Shown here in pieces: positions 28,890 through 36,624 of a stretch of DNA of 64,000 nt (positions are counted from its first letter, which is position 1; every line of letters begins with the position of its first letter). The stretch lies in assembly GCF_025685545.1 (NCBI RefSeq), contig NZ_JAGSYC010000026.1:620001-684000 (forward strand), written 5' to 3'. This DNA comes from Granulicella paludicola (GTDB lineage: Bacteria; Acidobacteriota; Terriglobia; Terriglobales; Acidobacteriaceae). The notes below the pieces were generated by a model that searched no databases, was not told where the DNA came from, and saw nothing but the letters and a program-made list of their open reading frames with translations. A program made the position numbers and the translations under genes.

Positions 28890-29810
28890 CTAAGCCAGTG
28901 GCTCGACGATGACGTGGGCTTCCATCGTGTGGGCTTGTGAGGGAGCGAGTGCGAGGATGTTTTCGTTTGCGTTGGCGGTCTCGATGCAGGCCATATGGCG
29001 CCAGTTCTCGGGGGTCATGTCAGCCATCTTGGCGCTCCCTGCTGCCCATGGGTTCCAGACGATGGTGGAGAGTGAGTTCGTCTTGGCGACAGTAATGCGG
29101 CGATTGAGGTTCGTGTCGTCGAGCGTAGCGGTTGCTGCGGTGTTAAGGAAGAGGCGGTCCGTTTCGCCGGTGAGGTGGATCACGGGCTCGGTCTGCGTCT
29201 TGCGCTTAAAGCTGTCGGTCTTGTCGAGATACTGGGCGTCGACGAGGCCATGGATGGCGACCTTCTCTGCGTCGCCGACGCTGAAGTACGTGTGCAAGGC
29301 CTCTTCGAAGTAGAGGGTCTCTGTGCCCTGGTTTGCAACGGTGAGCCGTATGCGGAGTTCGCTGCCGAAGATGAACTCGATGGCGACCTTGAAGTGGTCG
29401 TAGCCAAGCGCGCGGCTGACGTCGCTGGGACCGAGCGTAAGGGTGAGATGCAGGTCGTCGCCTGCGACGGCAGCGAAGGCCACGTCCCAAGGCGAGGTGC
29501 GCGCGAAGCCGTGTGCTGGGCCGTCGCTGCGGTCGCTGGCTGGGGTCGCGGCACGGGCGCCGAACCACGGGAAGATCACTGGCACACCGCCACGGATGGC
29601 TTTGTCTGAGGCGAAGAGCGAGGTCTCACTGAGGAAGATGACGGGCTGCTGGCCGGTGGGCTGCCACGCTGTCAGGTGTGCGCCGTGCAGGTAGACCTCT
29701 GCAGTGCAGGCGGGCGTGGAGATGCTGGCGCGGAGGAGGCCGCCGTTGCCTTCAGAGAAGGTGAGCGCGCCGGGGATAGCGAAGTTGTCGGAAAGTGTCT
29801 GGAGTTCCAT
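28890..29810 (-). CDS. D-hexose-6-phosphate mutarotase (aldose 1-epimerase family)
   Basis: About 306 residues with the galactose-mutarotase beta-sandwich fold. Family landmarks are HGAHLTAWQPTGQQPVIFLS, the GGVPVIFPWFGAR turn, DGPAHGFARTSPWDV with the conserved His-Gly-Phe-Ala-Arg, and the FEEALHTYFSVGD segment carrying the second histidine. These match YeaD-like glucose-6-phosphate epimerases more than GalM. The ATG at 29810 (MELQTLSDNF) is preferred; one at 29867 would overlap the divergent promoter region. Confidence 0.88.
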   Translation of the reverse strand: MELQTLSDNFAIPGALTFSEGNGGLLRASISTPACTAEVYLHGAHLTAWQPTGQQPVIFLSETSLFASDKAIRGGVPVIFPWFGARAATPASDRSDGPAHGFARTSPWDVAFAAVAGDDLHLTLTLGPSDVSRALGYDHFKVAIEFIFGSELRIRLTVANQGTETLYFEEALHTYFSVGDAEKVAIHGLVDAQYLDKTDSFKRKTQTEPVIHLTGETDRLFLNTAATATLDDTNLNRRITVAKTNSLSTIVWNPWAAGSAKMADMTPENWRHMACIETANANENILALAPSQAHTMEAHVIVEPLA

Positions 29811-29896
29811 CAAGAACAGTGTAGATGGTGAATGGGTCGAGAGCGGCGCTGGATATACTGGGCGCACTCTTACTCAGATGTCTGCGAGGTGATTGT

Positions 29897-30646
29897 TTGC
29901 GCAAGGTGCTGGTGGTGCTGGGCGTTGGCGTGTTGAGTTTCCCGCTGCTGTTTGTGATCTGGCTGCTGCTGGCCGTGCGCTTACCGAAGATGGATGCGCT
30001 GACGATGCAGATGCCGATGAGTGTGCGGTCGATTGTTGCGAATGCAGCGGCCGGTGAGATGGGATGGGGAAAGGGTGCTAAGCCAAAGCTGGAGCGAGTC
30101 ATCCGGATCGATCCTCAAAATGCCAGTGCGTGGACTGGGCTTTGCGAGAGCTATTTCGGTGGTCCTGAGAGGAGCGCTGATGTCCAGACTTGCCAGAAGG
30201 CTGTTACTCTCGATCCCACAGCGGGAAACTACAATGGTCTTGGAGTTGCACAGGAGCGAGCCGGGGACAACTGCGCTGCTGAAGATGCTTATACAGAGGC
30301 CGCAAGTAAAGCTTCAAGTTCAGGTAGCTATGGCTACACCGAGCGTATGGGACGTGCGGCATTGCTTTGCGGTAAGGCATATGATGCACGCGCAGGATTT
30401 GAGGCGGCGATTGACGTGGAGAAGAGGCAACTCGCTGCACCGGATGCAGATGACGACGAGGATGAAGTCGCCGACGAGAAGCAAGACCTCCTCACAGACC
30501 GCGAGTATCTAATTGTGACTGCGAACCGTCTATCTGACCGCAAGCTCGCTGAGACCACATGTAGCGAGGCGCATCCTGGCTGGAAGGGCTGTGCTTGTTC
30601 GCTGGATGCGAAGGGCAAGGTGGCTTGTGCGGAGGCTGTACGGTAG
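29897..30646 (+). CDS. Membrane-anchored protein with TPR-like repeats
   Basis: About 249 residues. A single N-terminal membrane segment (VLVVLGVGVLSFPLLFVIWLLLAV-type run) is followed by helical repeats that read as TPRs: RVIRIDPQNASAWTGLCESY, then KAVTLDPTAGNYNGLGVAQE. An acidic patch (DADDDEDEVADE) lies near residue 200 and five or so cysteines are spread through the outer part. A TTG at 29897 with GAGG 7 bases upstream gives a compact signal-anchor; an in-frame start at 29825 adds 24 residues that overlap the mutarotase promoter region. Function unknown. Confidence 0.62.
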   Translation: MRKVLVVLGVGVLSFPLLFVIWLLLAVRLPKMDALTMQMPMSVRSIVANAAAGEMGWGKGAKPKLERVIRIDPQNASAWTGLCESYFGGPERSADVQTCQKAVTLDPTAGNYNGLGVAQERAGDNCAAEDAYTEAASKASSSGSYGYTERMGRAALLCGKAYDARAGFEAAIDVEKRQLAAPDADDDEDEVADEKQDLLTDREYLIVTANRLSDRKLAETTCSEAHPGWKGCACSLDAKGKVACAEAVR

Positions 30647-30689
30647 GTCTGTTGAATAAAGGTACGCTCGCCTTCGGCTCTCGCAACTT

Positions 30690-30732
30690 GCAAATACAGG
30701 GGTCTCTTCGCTTCGCTCCGGTCGAGATGACA
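30690..30732. repeat. Dispersed intergenic repeat, copy 4
   Basis: CAAATACAGGGGTCTCTTCG joined to CTCCGGTCGAGATGACAA. The shortest and cleanest copy of the family, between two converging genes. Confidence 0.65.
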
Positions 30733-30758
30733 ACGGATACAGCGAATGGACTGATTAT

Positions 30759-31526
30759 TTACGTAAGCTTTAGTGTCGCGACGTCGCGCTGTCCGGTGGG
30801 GCAGATGTTCAGCAGGGGGCAGATGCCGCACTTCGGTTCAGCGAAGGTGCAGAGGGTCTGTGCGTGGAGCTTGATGAGCGAATGGTGCTCGTCCAGCATG
30901 GCGGCGTCCCAGGTTTCGGGGACGAGGCGCATCAGGCGCTCTTCCGTAGTGGCGGCGTCTGCGCGCGGCACAAGGCAGAGCCTTTGCGCTACACGCAGAT
31001 GATGGCTGTCGACGCAGAGGGCACGGCGGCGCAGCACGGAGAAGTTCACGACCGCGCCGCTGGTCTTGGAGCCGACGCCGGGGAACTGCTCCAGCCACTG
31101 CCGGATCTTGTCGGTGCGGTACTTGGCGAGGAAGTCTAGCGTGAGCGAGCCGTACCGAGCGGTGATGCCCATCAGAGTTTCTTTCAGCTGCGGTGCCTTC
31201 TGCTCTGGGAAGGTGACGATGGCGATGGCGCGTTCTATCTCGGCAACGGAGGCATCGCGGACAGGCTCCCAGTTGCTGGGCCCGGCGTGGAAAGCTCGCT
31301 CGAGGTCGCGCATGACCTGGTGCGATACGGGTGTTTTGGTGCGAGAGCTGAGCAGCGAATAGATCAGCTGCGTGAGCGGGTCCCATAGCTCGCGTGGCTT
31401 GGGCTGTCCGTAATAGCCGAGCAGCAGCCGATGGATGTGCGGCAGCTTGTCGGCCTGCTCCGGCGTCAGCGGCTTGCGCAGCTTTTCGAGATCGGCAGGA
31501 TCGGTGAAGAGTTCAGTCGTCGCCAT
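30759..31526 (-). CDS. nth: Endonuclease III-like DNA glycosylase/AP lyase
   Basis: A HhH-GPD base-excision enzyme for oxidised pyrimidines, 255 residues. The hairpin-helix-hairpin with catalytic lysine is FPGVGSKTSGAVVNF, and the catalytic aspartate is in CVDSHHLRVAQRL (VDTH in E. coli Nth). The C-terminal iron-sulfur motif is complete: CTFAEPKCGICPLLNIC fits C-x6-C-x2-C-x5-C. An extra ~40 residues precede the core. It could be an endonuclease III variant with a shifted substrate range, so the symbol is by family. Confidence 0.88.
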   Translation of the reverse strand: MATTELFTDPADLEKLRKPLTPEQADKLPHIHRLLLGYYGQPKPRELWDPLTQLIYSLLSSRTKTPVSHQVMRDLERAFHAGPSNWEPVRDASVAEIERAIAIVTFPEQKAPQLKETLMGITARYGSLTLDFLAKYRTDKIRQWLEQFPGVGSKTSGAVVNFSVLRRRALCVDSHHLRVAQRLCLVPRADAATTEERLMRLVPETWDAAMLDEHHSLIKLHAQTLCTFAEPKCGICPLLNICPTGQRDVATLKLT

Positions 31527-31646
31527 GCAGTTAGTTCGATGCTATCGCAGGGGTATGTGTTCCCGGAGAAGTATCGGCTACGCCAAAGCGTTCAAAGTTT
31601 TTGGAAGGACGGGCTGGTTACGCGATCTGCCGAGCGGCAGGAGAGG

Positions 31647-32282
31647 TTATTGCGAGACGATTCCGGCCTTCATGCGCTCCGTCTCCGTATAGGTGAAGCG
31701 CATACGATGGATAACGGTGATGGTGGAGAACACGGCAAGTACCCAGAGGGCTGGCGCCATCGCTCCCCACTTCTCGAAGAGAGCGCCGAGGATGACGAGC
31801 ACGATGCGCTCGGGGCGTTCCATAAAGCCGACCTTGCAGGAGCCGATGAGGGCTTCGGCGCGGGCGCGGGTGTAGCTGACCATTAAGGATGCGGTCATCA
31901 CGAAGGCGACCAGGAATACGTAGAAGTAACGGTTTCCGCGAGCGTAAAACACCAGCAGGCCGAAGAAGAGAGCGACGTCGGAGTAGCGGTCGAGTACGGA
32001 GTCAAAGAAGGCTCCGAAGACGGAGACCTGGTTCGTCTGGCGAGCTACGCGGCCATCGACCATGTCGAAAAGGCCGGCGCCTATGATGACCAGACCCGCA
32101 TAGAGGAACATGCGAATGTAGTTTTCAGCGCGGGCGTAACCGAAGAAGAAGGCCGCCACCACGTTGATGATGAGTCCGATGAAGGTGAGCGTATTAGGCG
32201 AGATGCGCGACAGCGCAAGCCCGTTCACGATCTTTTGAAGCAGCCAACCGCTGCCTTTGCCAAATGTGCTTGTCCAGGTCAT
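31647..32282 (-). CDS. CDP-alcohol phosphatidyltransferase family protein
   Basis: A 211-residue integral membrane enzyme joining a CDP-activated lipid or alcohol to an acceptor in phospholipid synthesis. The full active-site motif is present: DGRVARQTNQVSVFG followed by AFFDSVLD, matching D-G-x2-A-R-x8-G-x3-D-x3-D. About five or six hydrophobic segments surround it. It could make phosphatidylglycerol phosphate, phosphatidylinositol phosphate or another lipid; the acceptor cannot be told from sequence. The N-terminal FGKGSGWLLQKIVNGLALSRISPNTLT resembles PIP-synthase-like members. Confidence 0.87.
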   Translation of the reverse strand: MTWTSTFGKGSGWLLQKIVNGLALSRISPNTLTFIGLIINVVAAFFFGYARAENYIRMFLYAGLVIIGAGLFDMVDGRVARQTNQVSVFGAFFDSVLDRYSDVALFFGLLVFYARGNRYFYVFLVAFVMTASLMVSYTRARAEALIGSCKVGFMERPERIVLVILGALFEKWGAMAPALWVLAVFSTITVIHRMRFTYTETERMKAGIVSQ

Positions 32283-32336
32283 TTCGTCTTAACAAGTTTA
32301 GCGCGGATAGAGGCAGACGCGGATAGAGGTGGCGAG

Positions 32337-32924
32337 TTAGTGGGTGATGACCTGAGGTGTCTGGGAGCGAGTGAAGGTGTAGCTGTGGCGAAAGGCGAAG
32401 GGGATCAGCGAAGTAGGGCGCACCTCTTCTACCCAGGTGAGCAAGTTGCGGCGAACGCCGATCACGATGCGGCACTCTGCAGGGCGATTGTTGTCGATGG
32501 TGGGGCCGAGCAGGGTGATATCACCGCGACCGTTGCGTAGTCCGTTGTAGCCGTCGACCTTGTAGGTTTCGACGCGGCCCTTGTCGTTGGTGATCTGGAG
32601 AGTAGAGCCCGCAACGTCGAAGCTCAGGGTGATCGTCTCGTCGACGACCTTGTTGGGGCCATCGTCGTAGATGTAGTGGAAGGTGAGCTTGTTGTCGCTG
32701 GAGCCAACGGAGAGCCAGGTCGGCAACTTCACACGCTTGGTGGAGGTATCAGGCTCGCTGTAGTCGCGATACTCCAGCACGCCCGTCCATGCGCCGGCCA
32801 TCGCTTGCTGCAGTTCTGTACCGGTTTGTTGAGCAGTGGCGATGGCGGTGGTCTGCGCGGAGGCCGTGCGGGGTGGCAGGCAGCAGGGCAATAAAACGAC
32901 AAACAGCAGAAAGAGAGATCGCAT
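32337..32924 (-). CDS. Hypothetical secreted protein, 195 residues
   Basis: No family recognised. A signal peptide (SLFLLFVVLLPCCLPPRTASA) is followed by a domain of alternating beta strands (WTGVLEYRDYSEPDTSTKR; LTFHYIYDDGPNKVVDET). The pattern resembles small lipocalin- or calycin-like exported proteins, but no signature proves this. It lies 55 bases after the phosphatidyltransferase start region and upstream of greA's stop on the same strand, with no clear operon link. Confidence 0.65.
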   Translation of the reverse strand: MRSLFLLFVVLLPCCLPPRTASAQTTAIATAQQTGTELQQAMAGAWTGVLEYRDYSEPDTSTKRVKLPTWLSVGSSDNKLTFHYIYDDGPNKVVDETITLSFDVAGSTLQITNDKGRVETYKVDGYNGLRNGRGDITLLGPTIDNNRPAECRIVIGVRRNLLTWVEEVRPTSLIPFAFRHSYTFTRSQTPQVITH

Positions 32925-32985
32925 GGGAGGGATACGGCTCCCGGGGTCTCGCAGTTCTGCTGTTTGAGAGTTTATTTTGTGGCGT

Positions 32986-33462
32986 TTACTTCGCAGGGGC
33001 CGTGTCGTGGATCGTCTGGAGCTTGAGGATTTCGAACTCGCGCTTGCCGTTCGGGGTCACCACCGTCGCTTCGTCGCCGACTTCCTTGCCGAGCAGAGCA
33101 CGGCCGATGGGCGAGGTCGTGGAGATCAGGCCCTTGGTGACGTCTGACTCTTCGCTGGTGACGAGCTTGTAGGTGAACTCTTCGTCCTTGGTGTTGTCGT
33201 GAACGACGACGGTCGAGCCGAAGCCGACCTTGTCGCGCGGGATGTTGTCGAGGTTCACCATGGCGAGCTCGCCCATGCGCTTTTTCAGCTGGCCGAGGCG
33301 TGCGTTCACGAACTCCTGGCGCTGCTTGGCGGAGTGGTACTCGGCGTTTTCGCTGAGATCGCCGAGCGCGACGGCTTTCTTGATCTCGGCGGGCAGCTCA
33401 GTGGTCAGTTCATATTCGAGAGCCTTGATCTGCTCTGCGATAGCTTTTTTAATATCTTCCAT
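32986..33462 (-). CDS. greA: Transcription elongation factor GreA
   Basis: Rescues backtracked RNA polymerase by promoting transcript cleavage. 158 residues, the normal size: an N-terminal coiled coil with the acidic tip GDLSENAEYHSAKQRQ, then a C-terminal FKBP-like domain (FGSTVVVHDNTKDEEFTYKLV; ISTTSPIGRALLGKEVGDEA). I prefer the ATG at 33462. A TATAAT hexamer on the minus strand (33473-33478) lies only about 11 bases before this ATG and no ribosome binding site is seen, so the transcript may be almost leaderless. An ATG at 33507 would add 15 atypical residues. Confidence 0.93.
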   Translation of the reverse strand: MEDIKKAIAEQIKALEYELTTELPAEIKKAVALGDLSENAEYHSAKQRQEFVNARLGQLKKRMGELAMVNLDNIPRDKVGFGSTVVVHDNTKDEEFTYKLVTSEESDVTKGLISTTSPIGRALLGKEVGDEATVVTPNGKREFEILKLQTIHDTAPAK

Positions 33463-33509
33463 GCTGCGGTTGATTATACGAGCTTTGGCGAGGGTGACCC
33501 GACGCAAAG

Positions 33510-33998
33510 CTAGATTTGATCGGGGTCGGGCAGCAGAGCCGGGCCGTCTTTGGAGAGGTAGCTTTCGAGAATCAGGACGGCGGCGACCTGGTCGATGAGG
33601 TGCTGCCGCTCGATGCGGGCGGCATGGCCGGTAGAGCGGGCCAGGTGGCCGGCCTCATCGAGCAGCGCGTGGGCTTCGCGGGTGGTCAGGCGCTCGTCGA
33701 GCAGATGGTGCTCCAGCGTGGGGTGTGCGGCGCGAACTTCCGCGGCGAAGGCCAGGGCTTTCGCGGACTGCGGGCTGGGGGAGCCATCGGCGTGCAGCGG
33801 GTTGCCGACGATCACGATCGCGACCTTATGCTGACGGATAAAGCGGGAGACGGCCTTCAAATCGGCGCGCAGGCCGGATTTGCCCCCCTCGCGATGCAGG
33901 GTGAAGAGTGGCTGGGCTGTAAGGCCGAGCTCGTCGGTGATGGCGATGCCGATCCGTTTGTCGCCGACATCTAATGCGAGGGTTCGAGGGTGCGCCAT
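33510..33998 (-). CDS. ruvX: Holliday junction resolvase RuvX (YqgF family)
   Basis: An RNase H-fold nuclease acting on Holliday junctions or in 16S rRNA 5'-end processing, 162 residues. The hallmarks are LALDVGDKRIGIAITDELG with the first catalytic Asp, VIVGNPLHADGSPSPQS, and HLLDERLTTREAHALLDEA with the Asp-Glu pair. It is divergent from mltG, which starts 50 bases away, as RuvX and MltG genes often neighbour each other in other bacteria. greA lies downstream on the same strand. Confidence 0.93.
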   Translation of the reverse strand: MAHPRTLALDVGDKRIGIAITDELGLTAQPLFTLHREGGKSGLRADLKAVSRFIRQHKVAIVIVGNPLHADGSPSPQSAKALAFAAEVRAAHPTLEHHLLDERLTTREAHALLDEAGHLARSTGHAARIERQHLIDQVAAVLILESYLSKDGPALLPDPDQI

Positions 33999-34048
33999 AG
34001 GACTCAGTGTACGGCGCGCACATAAAATGCAAGCGTGAGGTGGTCTCT

Positions 34049-35035
34049 GTGCGGGCTTTGAAGTTCTTGCTGATTGTGGTGCTGCTGGTCGCGGGCGTGG
34101 TGGGTTTTTACGTGCTTCTGCCGTATGGGCCAGTGGGAGAGACGTTCGTGGAAATTGCTCCTGGAATCGGCACCGAAGGCATTGCCGCGCGTCTGCAGGA
34201 CGCTGGCGTCATCCGCAGCCGGTACGCGTTCGAAGCATTGAGAATAGCGAGGGAGCTTTCGGGCAGCGGCGGCTCGCTCAAAGCCGGCGAGTATCGCTTC
34301 CAAGGCGGCTCGCCACTGCTCACGGTCTATGACCGCATCCGGCGCGGCGACGTCTTTACGATCACCGTGGTCATTCCCGAGGGATACAGCATCTTCGATA
34401 TCGCTGACGCCATGCAGGCGGGAGGACTGACGACGCGGGCTGACTTTCTCAAAGCAGAGATGAGCGACACCGAGTTGATCGCGCAATGGAGCCCTCAGGC
34501 GAAATCTTTGGAAGGCTACTTGTTCCCAGACACATACAGATTCAGCCGCCGGGCGACTCCGGAGCAGATGCTGGGGATGATGGTGAAGCGGTTCGGGCAG
34601 CAGGTTCACCAACTTGGACTGAGCGGTACAGATATTCCGGCGGTGATTACGATGGCCTCGCTTGTCGAGAAAGAAGTTCGGTTCGATGACGAGCGTACGG
34701 AGGTGGCAAGTGTGTTCCAGAACAGGATGGCGGCCGGGATGCCGCTGCAGACGGACCCGGCGGTGATCTATGCCTCGCAGCTACGAGGAACGTGGACAGG
34801 AGTGATCCACCAGAGCGAGCTGCACTCGGATTCTCCCTATAACACATACATGCATAAAGGTTTACCTCCAGGGCCGATCTGCAATCCTGGCCTTGCGGCC
34901 TTGAAAGCGACGCTCCATCCGGCGAAGACGGACTATCTGTATTTTGTGGCCGGGGCAAACGGGCGGACGCGTTTTGCATCCAGTCTGGAAGAGCATAACG
35001 GCAATGTGGCGGCATACCGCGGGGCGTCGCGATAG
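34049..35035 (+). CDS. mltG: Endolytic transglycosylase MltG
   Basis: Inner-membrane lytic transglycosylase that ends glycan strands during peptidoglycan synthesis, about 328 residues. One N-terminal membrane segment (ALKFLLIVVLLVAGVVGFYVLL) is followed by a LysM-like region (FTITVVIPEGYSIFDIADAM) and the YceG domain: SLEGYLFPDTYRFSR, the catalytic Glu in MASLVEKEVRFDDER, LQTDPAVIYA and KGLPPGPICNPG. The GTG at 34049 has GAGGTG 6 bases upstream and starts right at the anchor; an ATG at 34007 would add 14 residues. Divergent from ruvX. Confidence 0.94.
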   Translation: MRALKFLLIVVLLVAGVVGFYVLLPYGPVGETFVEIAPGIGTEGIAARLQDAGVIRSRYAFEALRIARELSGSGGSLKAGEYRFQGGSPLLTVYDRIRRGDVFTITVVIPEGYSIFDIADAMQAGGLTTRADFLKAEMSDTELIAQWSPQAKSLEGYLFPDTYRFSRRATPEQMLGMMVKRFGQQVHQLGLSGTDIPAVITMASLVEKEVRFDDERTEVASVFQNRMAAGMPLQTDPAVIYASQLRGTWTGVIHQSELHSDSPYNTYMHKGLPPGPICNPGLAALKATLHPAKTDYLYFVAGANGRTRFASSLEEHNGNVAAYRGASR

Positions 35036-35540
35036 AGAGATGAGCGGGCGGTTCGTCTTGGGGTCGGATGGGAAAAGACCCTAGCGGTTGGGGTGGTGAC
35101 GGTCGCTTCTGCCGACTGCGGATGGCATGTTCTTGCTGTGGCGAAGATAAGGCGAATTCGTGAAAGTAAAGCTCACCCAAAATACACCTAAATAATTGTA
35201 AAAACAGGATTTAGCGGCGTTTTTGGGATCACTGAAAAATCTCGTTGACAGCGTCCCAAGCCGGGTCTATAAACACGAAACTTCGAAGGACGCGGCGATC
35301 ACAGCAAGGTCTGAAAGGAGTTGCTGTGGGAACCTCCACTGAGAAATGACGTGTGGCGAGGCGGTCATCCCAGAGGCCTGCCTGGCTACAAAGGGCCCCC
35401 AACAACAGGCTGCTATGGCGGCGCCGATCCGTTGCAAAGACAGCGGAGCGCGACCGGCAGACCTCTAGACCTGAGCGTGGCCCATCCGACCGTTGAAAAA
35501 CACCGAGGCCCGCCGGGACAGCAGTGCCTGGAGAAAGACA
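35036..35540 (+). promoter_or_regulatory. Consensus promoter and ~260-base leader before the zinc-ribbon gene
   Basis: This 505-base gap holds a near-perfect sigma-70 promoter: TTGACA (35245-35250), 17 bases, TATAAA (35268-35273). Transcription would begin near 35280, leaving a leader of about 260 bases before the gene at 35541. The leader contains a mini-ORF (GTG at 35326 to TGA at 35347-35349, seven codons) preceded by AAAGGAG, and GGAG/CCTCC words that could pair with each other. No known riboswitch pattern was recognised. The first 200 bases hold nothing I can name. Confidence 0.6.
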
Positions 35541-35735
35541 ATGAAGGACTTCTGCGTTGAATTGAAAGTCTGCGAAGGGTGCGGCACGCTTTGGTTGCGC
35601 GCTGTGAGCCAAGAGAAGTACTGCCAGAGTTGCGCGAGCTGGATGTCGGGCTGCCCGGTGAAGCCAGCCAGTCTGCGGAGTCCTCGTAAGCGCAGGGGCA
35701 TGCGGGCGGTGGCGTGCCATGGAGGTGCTCAATGA
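35541..35735 (+). CDS. Small zinc-ribbon-like protein, 64 residues
   Basis: A short basic protein with two Cys pairs: CEGCGTLW near residue 10 and YCQSCASWMSGC near residue 31, suggesting a zinc ribbon or zinc knuckle. After it comes a basic tail (SLRSPRKRRGMRAVAC) that could contact nucleic acid. The ATG at 35541 (MKDFCVELK) has GGAGAAAG just upstream; an ATG at 35493 is less likely. The stop overlaps the next start (ATGA), so the two are coupled. It may be a partner or anti-factor of the HTH protein. Function unknown. Confidence 0.62.
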   Translation: MKDFCVELKVCEGCGTLWLRAVSQEKYCQSCASWMSGCPVKPASLRSPRKRRGMRAVACHGGAQ

Positions 35736-36349
35736 ACGAGAAGCCAAACGTGGTGATCGTAAGGGATAGCTGTGCCGCCGGGCTCCATCTGGTGAAGAAG
35801 CCTGTGCGTCGGGCAGAGTATGCGGCGGGTCTGCGCGAGGGCAGCACCGGCAGGGTGATGGTGATTTTGCCGCAGGACCTGCCGTCTCCGCTGCTGCTGC
35901 CGCAGGTATGGGCCGTGGCGGAGCCGGAGGTCGTGCCGGTTTTGCCGGATAACTCGCAGTCGGAGACCAAGCCCACAGTGGAACTGGCCTTCTATCGCAA
36001 ATACACAGAGGCGCTGCTACGGCGTTATCTGCGGCTTTCGATGCAGTCAGGGCGGGTGCCATCACTGCTGAGCAAAGACCTGTTTCGAGGTCAGGTGACG
36101 CGGTACAGCGTGCGCGGCTTCGAGGAGGTGGTGATCTTCTGCCATGATGTCGAGCGGCGGCTGGACCGGCTGAACGAGACGGACCGGCAGATCATCAAGC
36201 GGGTGGTGCTGCAGCGATACTCGTTGAGCGAGACGGCGTGCATCCTGGGCGTGAGCCTGCGCAGTATGCATACGTACTACGGCCAAGCGATTGACCGGGT
36301 GACTGCGATGTTGCTCGAGGTCGGGCTGCTGGACATGGGGAAGCTCTGA
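35732..36349 (+). CDS. HTH protein resembling sigma-factor region 4
   Basis: A 205-residue protein. The last ~70 residues (DRLNETDRQIIKRVVLQRYSLSETACILGVSLRSMHTYYGQAI) read as a sigma-70 region-4 or LuxR-type helix-turn-helix; a clear sigma region 2 is missing. The first ~75 residues (MNEKPNVVIVRDSCAAGLHLVKK onward) match nothing I know. It could be a phage-type late regulator or an atypical sigma-like transcription factor. Translationally coupled to the zinc-ribbon gene and read from the strong promoter at 35245. A hairpin terminator lies 145 bases downstream. Confidence 0.68.
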   Translation: MNEKPNVVIVRDSCAAGLHLVKKPVRRAEYAAGLREGSTGRVMVILPQDLPSPLLLPQVWAVAEPEVVPVLPDNSQSETKPTVELAFYRKYTEALLRRYLRLSMQSGRVPSLLSKDLFRGQVTRYSVRGFEEVVIFCHDVERRLDRLNETDRQIIKRVVLQRYSLSETACILGVSLRSMHTYYGQAIDRVTAMLLEVGLLDMGKL

Positions 36350-36494
36350 AATCGATGGCCCAGCAAATTGTTGTCAAGGGGGCAGGTCGGTCAGGCTCCT
36401 CGTAAATAACAGATAAGAAGTGGGATGGAGGTGAAAATGTTTTTGCATGTTCACTATGTTCAACCTGCTATTCTGAATACATAGAAGAAAAGCG

Positions 36495-36525
36495 CGGGAG
36501 ACCTTCAGGGGTCTCCCGTTGCTTT
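36495..36525 (+). terminator. Hairpin terminator between the HTH gene and the lipoprotein gene
   Basis: CGGGAGACC (36495-36503) pairs with GGTCTCCCG (36510-36518) around a 6-base loop, followed by TTGCTTTT. Confidence 0.75.
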
Positions 36526-36624
36526 TGGAATGGCTGGGAGCCATACAGGGCAGAAAGCAACGTGACGCGATGTTATGAATCGAACGGTGTCGTTGCTGAG
36601 TCGATATACTTAGAGACTGTCTGC

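Noticed and set aside
35321-35560. A 79-codon TTG-started frame in the leader before the zinc-ribbon gene
   Set aside because: Composition is unlike coding sequence (Gly/Pro/Arg-rich without pattern) and it would overlap the zinc-ribbon start; the leader is more likely untranslated apart from a possible seven-codon ORF.
35229-36065. A 278-codon minus-strand open frame opposite the zinc-ribbon and HTH genes
   Set aside because: It lacks domain features, and the plus-strand genes have a promoter, ribosome binding sites and an ATGA overlap.
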